In this document: positions 60,624 through 64,000 of the stretch, piece after piece | Layout: each line of letters starts with the position of its first letter | How positions within the stretch are numbered: position 1 is the first letter of the stretch | Source: an uncultured Lachnospiraceae bacterium | GTDB lineage: Bacteria > Bacillota > Clostridia > Lachnospirales > Lachnospiraceae | DNA length: 64,000 nucleotides | Assembly: GCA_902761225.1 (NCBI GenBank) | Contig: CACWJQ010000001.1 | Coordinates: forward strand, 62,001-126,000 | Direction of reading: 5' to 3' | The notes under the pieces: generated by a model | What the model was told of the DNA's origin: nothing | What the model saw: the letters and a program-made list of their open reading frames with translations, nothing else | Databases searched by the model: none | Made by a program: the position numbers and the translations under genes

Positions 60624-62432
60624 ATGGATAAGAGTCTCATCAGGAATTTTTGCATAGTTGCGCATATCGACCACGGCAAGTCCACCCTGGCTGACAGGAT
60701 CATTGAAAAAACAGGACTGCTCACCGCCAGGGAAATGCAGGAACAGGTCCTTGACAATATGGACCTTGAGCGTGAGAGGGGCATTACGATAAAGTCACAG
60801 GCTGTACGTACGGTATATAAGGCTAATGACGGTAAGGAATATATCTTTAACCTGATCGATACCCCGGGACATGTCGACTTTAATTATGAGGTTTCCAGAA
60901 GCCTTGCAGCATGCGACGGCGCCATACTTGTGGTTGATGCGGCGCAGGGTGTGGAGGCTCAGACCCTTGCCAATGTATATCTGGCACTTGATCACAATCT
61001 GGATGTTTTCCCTGTGATCAATAAGATCGATCTTCCAAGCGCAGAGCCTCAGAGGGTGAAGGATGAGATAGAGGATGTCATAGGCATAGAGGCACAGGAT
61101 GCACCGCTTATCTCGGCCAAGGACGGGATAGGTATTGATGAAGTGCTTGAAGCCGTGGTAAACAGGATCCCGGCTCCTTCAGGCGATGAGAATGCTCCTC
61201 TTTCAGCGCTCATATTCGATTCCCTCTATGATTCCTATAAGGGTGTCATTGTATTTGTCCGCGTTATGAACGGTACGGTCAAAAAGGGTACAAGGATCAG
61301 GATGATGGCCACCGGTGCTTCGGAGGAAGTGGTGGAGGTAGGGTATTTTGGTGCGGGAAGGTTCATCCCGTGTGATGAGCTGAGTGCCGGAATGGTTGGA
61401 TATATCACCGCCTCCATAAAGACGCTTTCCGAGACGGAGGTCGGCGATACCGTAACCGATGCGGACAATCCCTGCAGCGAACCGTTGCCCGGATATAAGA
61501 AGGTACAGCCTGTTGTCTATTGCGGTGTGTATCCTGCGGACAGTGCAAAATATGAAGACCTTAAGGAGGCACTTGAAAAGCTCCAGCTCAATGATGCATC
61601 GCTTTTCTATGAGCCGGAAACATCACTTGCCCTGGGCTTCGGTTTCAGATGCGGATTCCTGGGACTTCTTCATCTGGATATAATCCAGGAGAGACTGGAG
61701 AGGGAATACGATCTTGATCTTGTGACCACTGCGCCTTCGGTTGTCTATAAGGTCTACAAGACTGACGGTACGGTAATAGATCTTACCAATCCTTCAAACC
61801 TTCCCGATCCCAGCGAGATAGAGTATATGGAAGAGCCCATAGTCAACGCCGAGATCATGGTCACGAAGGATTTTGTGGGCTCCATAATGGAGCTGTGCCA
61901 GCAGCGCCGCGGACGTTATATCAGCATGGAATATATCGAGGCAGGAAGGGCTCTCATAAAGTATGAGCTTCCCCTCAATGAGATAATCTACGATTTCTTC
62001 GATGCTCTCAAGTCCAGATCAAGAGGATACGCGTCCTTTGATTATGACCTTAAGGGATATGAGAAGAGTTCTCTTGTTAAGCTCGATATCCTTATCAATA
62101 AGGAGCAGGTCGATGCGCTGAGCTTTATCGTCCATTCCGATTCTGCCTATGAAAGAGGCAGGAGAATGTGCGAGAAGCTTAAGGATGAGATCCCGAGACA
62201 TCTGTTTGAGATACCTATCCAGGCATGTGTGGGGGGCAGGGTAATAGCCCGTGAAACGGTAAAGGCTATGAGGAAGGATGTCCTTGCGAAGTGTTACGGC
62301 GGTGATATTACCCGTAAGAAGAAGCTTCTTGAGAAACAGAAAGAGGGAAAGAAGCGCATGAGGCAGGTGGGAAGTGTTGAGATCCCTCAGTCCGCATTCA
62401 TGAGCGTTCTCAAGCTCGATGATGATAACTGA
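60624..62432 (+). CDS. lepA: Elongation factor 4 (LepA)
   Basis: 602 residues. GTPase motifs [14 protein letters not shown], the switch [21 protein letters not shown] and NKIDLPSA; then EF-G-like domains and the LepA-specific C-terminal domain ([20 protein letters not shown]). It acts on the ribosome during translation or assembly, especially under ionic stress. AGAGG precedes the ATG. It is upstream of hemW, the usual lepA-hemW order in Firmicutes. Confidence 0.98.
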   Translation: MDKSLIRNFCIVAHIDHGKSTLADRIIEKTGLLTAREMQEQVLDNMDLERERGITIKSQAVRTVYKANDGKEYIFNLIDTPGHVDFNYEVSRSLAACDGAILVVDAAQGVEAQTLANVYLALDHNLDVFPVINKIDLPSAEPQRVKDEIEDVIGIEAQDAPLISAKDGIGIDEVLEAVVNRIPAPSGDENAPLSALIFDSLYDSYKGVIVFVRVMNGTVKKGTRIRMMATGASEEVVEVGYFGAGRFIPCDELSAGMVGYITASIKTLSETEVGDTVTDADNPCSEPLPGYKKVQPVVYCGVYPADSAKYEDLKEALEKLQLNDASLFYEPETSLALGFGFRCGFLGLLHLDIIQERLEREYDLDLVTTAPSVVYKVYKTDGTVIDLTNPSNLPDPSEIEYMEEPIVNAEIMVTKDFVGSIMELCQQRRGRYISMEYIEAGRALIKYELPLNEIIYDFFDALKSRSRGYASFDYDLKGYEKSSLVKLDILINKEQVDALSFIVHSDSAYERGRRMCEKLKDEIPRHLFEIPIQACVGGRVIARETVKAMRKDVLAKCYGGDITRKKKLLEKQKEGKKRMRQVGSVEIPQSAFMSVLKLDDDN

Positions 62433-62503
62433 AGCTGTATTGGGTACAGGACCTTAAGTATCACCCCGGATCTTAAGGATATTATGTGATCAGGAGCCGG
62501 AAT

Positions 62504-63640
62504 ATGAGCGGTAAGGGTTTCGAATTATATATACATATTCCTTTTTGCGTAAGAAAGTGTCTTTATTGCGATTTCCTTTCTTTTCCGGCAGATGATGCCG
62601 TTAAGGAAAAATATGTTGAAGCTCTGTGTGAAGAGATATTGTGTGCAGGAGAAGAGAGGCATGGTGCCTCTCTTTCTTCCGTTTTCATAGGTGGGGGTAC
62701 TCCGTCCATACTTCCGGGCAAAGCCATAAGGAGGATCATGGAGTGCGTGAAGGAAGCATTTGATGTGGAGGAAGATGCTGAGATAACCATTGAATGCAAT
62801 CCGGGTACCGTGTGTGAAGAGAACCTGAGGATCTACGCAGAGTGCGGGATCAACCGCATCAGTCTGGGGCTTCAGTCCGCAGATGACATTGAGCTTAAAC
62901 GGCTCGGAAGGATCCACACATTTGATGACTTTGTAAAGAGCTATGAGATGGCAGTATCCGCAGGCATATCCAATATCAATGTGGATCTTATGAGTGATAT
63001 TCCGGGTCAGACACTTTCTTCCTGGGAAAACACCCTGCGAAAGGTGTGCAGCCTTGAACCTGCTCCCGCCCATATATCCGCCTACAGCCTCATTGTTGAA
63101 GAGGGAACGCCTTTCTGGGATATGCAGGAGGAGGGGAAGCTTGATATCCCGGAAGAAGATACCGACAGGGAGATGTACCACATGACATCCCGGATACTTT
63201 CCGAATACGGCTACGCAAGATATGAGATATCCAATTACGCACAGCCCGGATATGAATGCAGGCATAACGTGGGATACTGGACCGGGATCCCTTACTACGG
63301 AGCAGGACTTGATGCAGCCTCTTATTACGATCATGCCAGATATGTCAATACGGACGATATGGACAGTTATCTGAGGGATCCCGCGGCGTGCCATTTCCTC
63401 ACCGAAAGACTCTGTACGGATGACCTTATGAGCGAATTCATGATACTTGGCCTGAGGATGACAAAGGGTGTGAGTTTTGCAGAGTTTCAGAGCAGATTCG
63501 GTATTTCCCTGAAGGAAAAATACGGACATCAGGCGGAAGGCTTTATAAAAGACGGACTGCTCGAAGAAAAAGGCGATTTTCTGCGGCTTACCGACAGGGG
63601 ACTGGATCTTGCAAATGTGGTCATGAGAAGCTTTATCTGA
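62504..63640 (+). CDS. hemW: Radical SAM heme chaperone HemW
   Basis: 378 residues. Radical-SAM cluster C15-x3-C19-x2-C22 (IPFCVRKCLYCDF), GGGTPSIL, NPGTVCEENL, RISLGLQSADDIELKRLGRIH, SNYAQPGYECRHNVGYW. The short N-terminus before the CxxxCxxC and the HNxxYW motif match HemW rather than the coproporphyrinogen dehydrogenase HemN. It loads heme onto targets. ATG 62504 follows AGGAG by 8 nt; the GTG at 62486 is rejected. Confidence 0.93.
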   Translation: MSGKGFELYIHIPFCVRKCLYCDFLSFPADDAVKEKYVEALCEEILCAGEERHGASLSSVFIGGGTPSILPGKAIRRIMECVKEAFDVEEDAEITIECNPGTVCEENLRIYAECGINRISLGLQSADDIELKRLGRIHTFDDFVKSYEMAVSAGISNINVDLMSDIPGQTLSSWENTLRKVCSLEPAPAHISAYSLIVEEGTPFWDMQEEGKLDIPEEDTDREMYHMTSRILSEYGYARYEISNYAQPGYECRHNVGYWTGIPYYGAGLDAASYYDHARYVNTDDMDSYLRDPAACHFLTERLCTDDLMSEFMILGLRMTKGVSFAEFQSRFGISLKEKYGHQAEGFIKDGLLEEKGDFLRLTDRGLDLANVVMRSFI

Positions 63641-63650
63641 TATGACTTAC

Positions 63651-63679
63651 TTGTTATTTTTTCATCCCTATAGTAATAT
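63651..63679 (+). promoter_or_regulatory. Promoter of the gene at 63732
   Basis: TTGTTA (63651-63656), 17 nt, TAATAT (63674-63679), directly after hemW. Confidence 0.6.
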
Positions 63680-63731
63680 AGATTAGTACTTTTGTTTTCT
63701 TATGCAAGATGTTCAGCTATGGGGGAGTAGC

Positions 63732-64000
63732 GTGAAATTCGTAAGATGGGAAGACCTTAAATGCGGTATGAGACTTGCCCGCCCGATCTATTCCAGGAGC
63801 GGGGTTCTTCTTCATGACCGCGATGCAAAGCTTACCGAAGGAAGTATCAGATCGGTAAGGAATTTCGGTCTTCTGGGTATATATATTCTTGAGCCTGCAG
63901 AACCCCTTCCTCCGATGTCGGAAGAGGATCTGGCTTTTGAGAAATTCGAGATCACAACGGTTGCTGCCCTTCAGGAAGAGATAGCCAGGCTGATCAAGTT
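63732..64000 (+). CDS. N-terminal part of an HD-GYP-type protein (cut by window edge)
   Basis: A GTG start with GGGGGAG 5 nt upstream opens 89 codons to the right edge. The visible residues (VKFVRWEDLKCGMRLARPIY, then GVLLHDRDAKLTEGSIRSV and FGLLGIYILEPAEP) match the small N-terminal domain that precedes HD-GYP domains in many Clostridia (pattern LxxGMxLAxxIY...GVLLxxxxxxLT...LxxxGIxxIYI). The catalytic HD-GYP part would lie beyond the window, so the identification is a prediction. Confidence 0.75.
   Translation, partial: MKFVRWEDLKCGMRLARPIYSRSGVLLHDRDAKLTEGSIRSVRNFGLLGIYILEPAEPLPPMSEEDLAFEKFEITTVAALQEEIARLIK

Noticed and set aside
62525..63529. 334-codon open frame on the minus strand
   Set aside because: It is the antisense of hemW, which has clear radical-SAM motifs and a ribosome site; the minus frame has no recognisable domain.

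Overview
This is a 64 kb chromosomal window from a mid-GC Gram-positive anaerobe, most likely a Lachnospiraceae (Clostridia) close to Butyrivibrio or its relatives. That placement is inferred from the gene content: a feoA-feoB locus with FeoB-associated Cys-rich proteins, a PadR/DUF2812 pair, TIGR04076 and LUD proteins, 2,3-BPG-dependent gpmA, a short dcw cluster, c-di-GMP signalling proteins and an intracellular-type GH43. Shine-Dalgarno sites are strong and several promoters match the sigma-A consensus perfectly. I saw no rRNA or tRNA genes, no CRISPR array, no prophage and no transposase gene.

Layout. 1-8.6 kb: a hybrid-kinase-like sensor cut by the left edge (minus strand), then small metabolic enzymes (LUD protein, TIGR04076 protein, HAD, two alpha/beta hydrolases, flavin oxidoreductases, VanX-like dipeptidase, a membrane protein). 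8.6-12.7 kb, minus strand: a SulP transporter and a complete PadR-DUF2812-CPBP protease operon whose promoter carries six TATATCG half-sites. 12.8-19.7 kb: an HD-GYP protein, then an iron locus (feoA, feoB, two FeoB-associated small proteins, one carrying an HMA domain, and a DtxR-type regulator) with five copies of GGTTAG-N6-CTAAC, then gpmA. 19.9-26.8 kb: a CPA-type antiporter, a ZIP transporter, a PEP/pyruvate-binding-domain protein of unknown role, ychF and lgt. 26.9-35.3 kb: mraZ-rsmH-ftsL-pbp-ftsW-ftsQ-ftsZ, an unknown gene and nrdR. 35.3-43.5 kb: cysteine desulfurase-mnmA, a GGDEF protein, trmO, an XRE membrane regulator, an Ig-like protein, a PHP phosphatase and a zinc-ribbon protein. 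43.6-47.1 kb: the glycolytic genes gap-pgk-tpiA, with a 237-bp inverted-repeat element between pgk and tpiA. 47.1-64 kb: an LRR lipoprotein, an esterase, a flotillin behind a Mn2+ (yybP-ykoY type) riboswitch, a MATE exporter, a very large ECF-like/propeller/HD-GYP protein coupled to a BMP-family binding protein, a zinc-ribbon membrane protein, GH43, rpsT, lepA, hemW and the start of another HD-GYP-type protein.

The most notable points are regulatory: a consensus promoter whose 17-nt spacer is itself a metal-regulator box (feoA), a Mn2+ riboswitch and terminator in front of a single flotillin gene, a 15-bp-periodic operator array in the PadR promoter, and a probable leaderless start for the 1186-residue HD-GYP protein. 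c-di-GMP turnover is a recurring theme (two HD-GYP genes, one partial HD-GYP-type gene and one GGDEF gene), as is metal handling. All functional calls come from reading motifs by eye; no database search was run.
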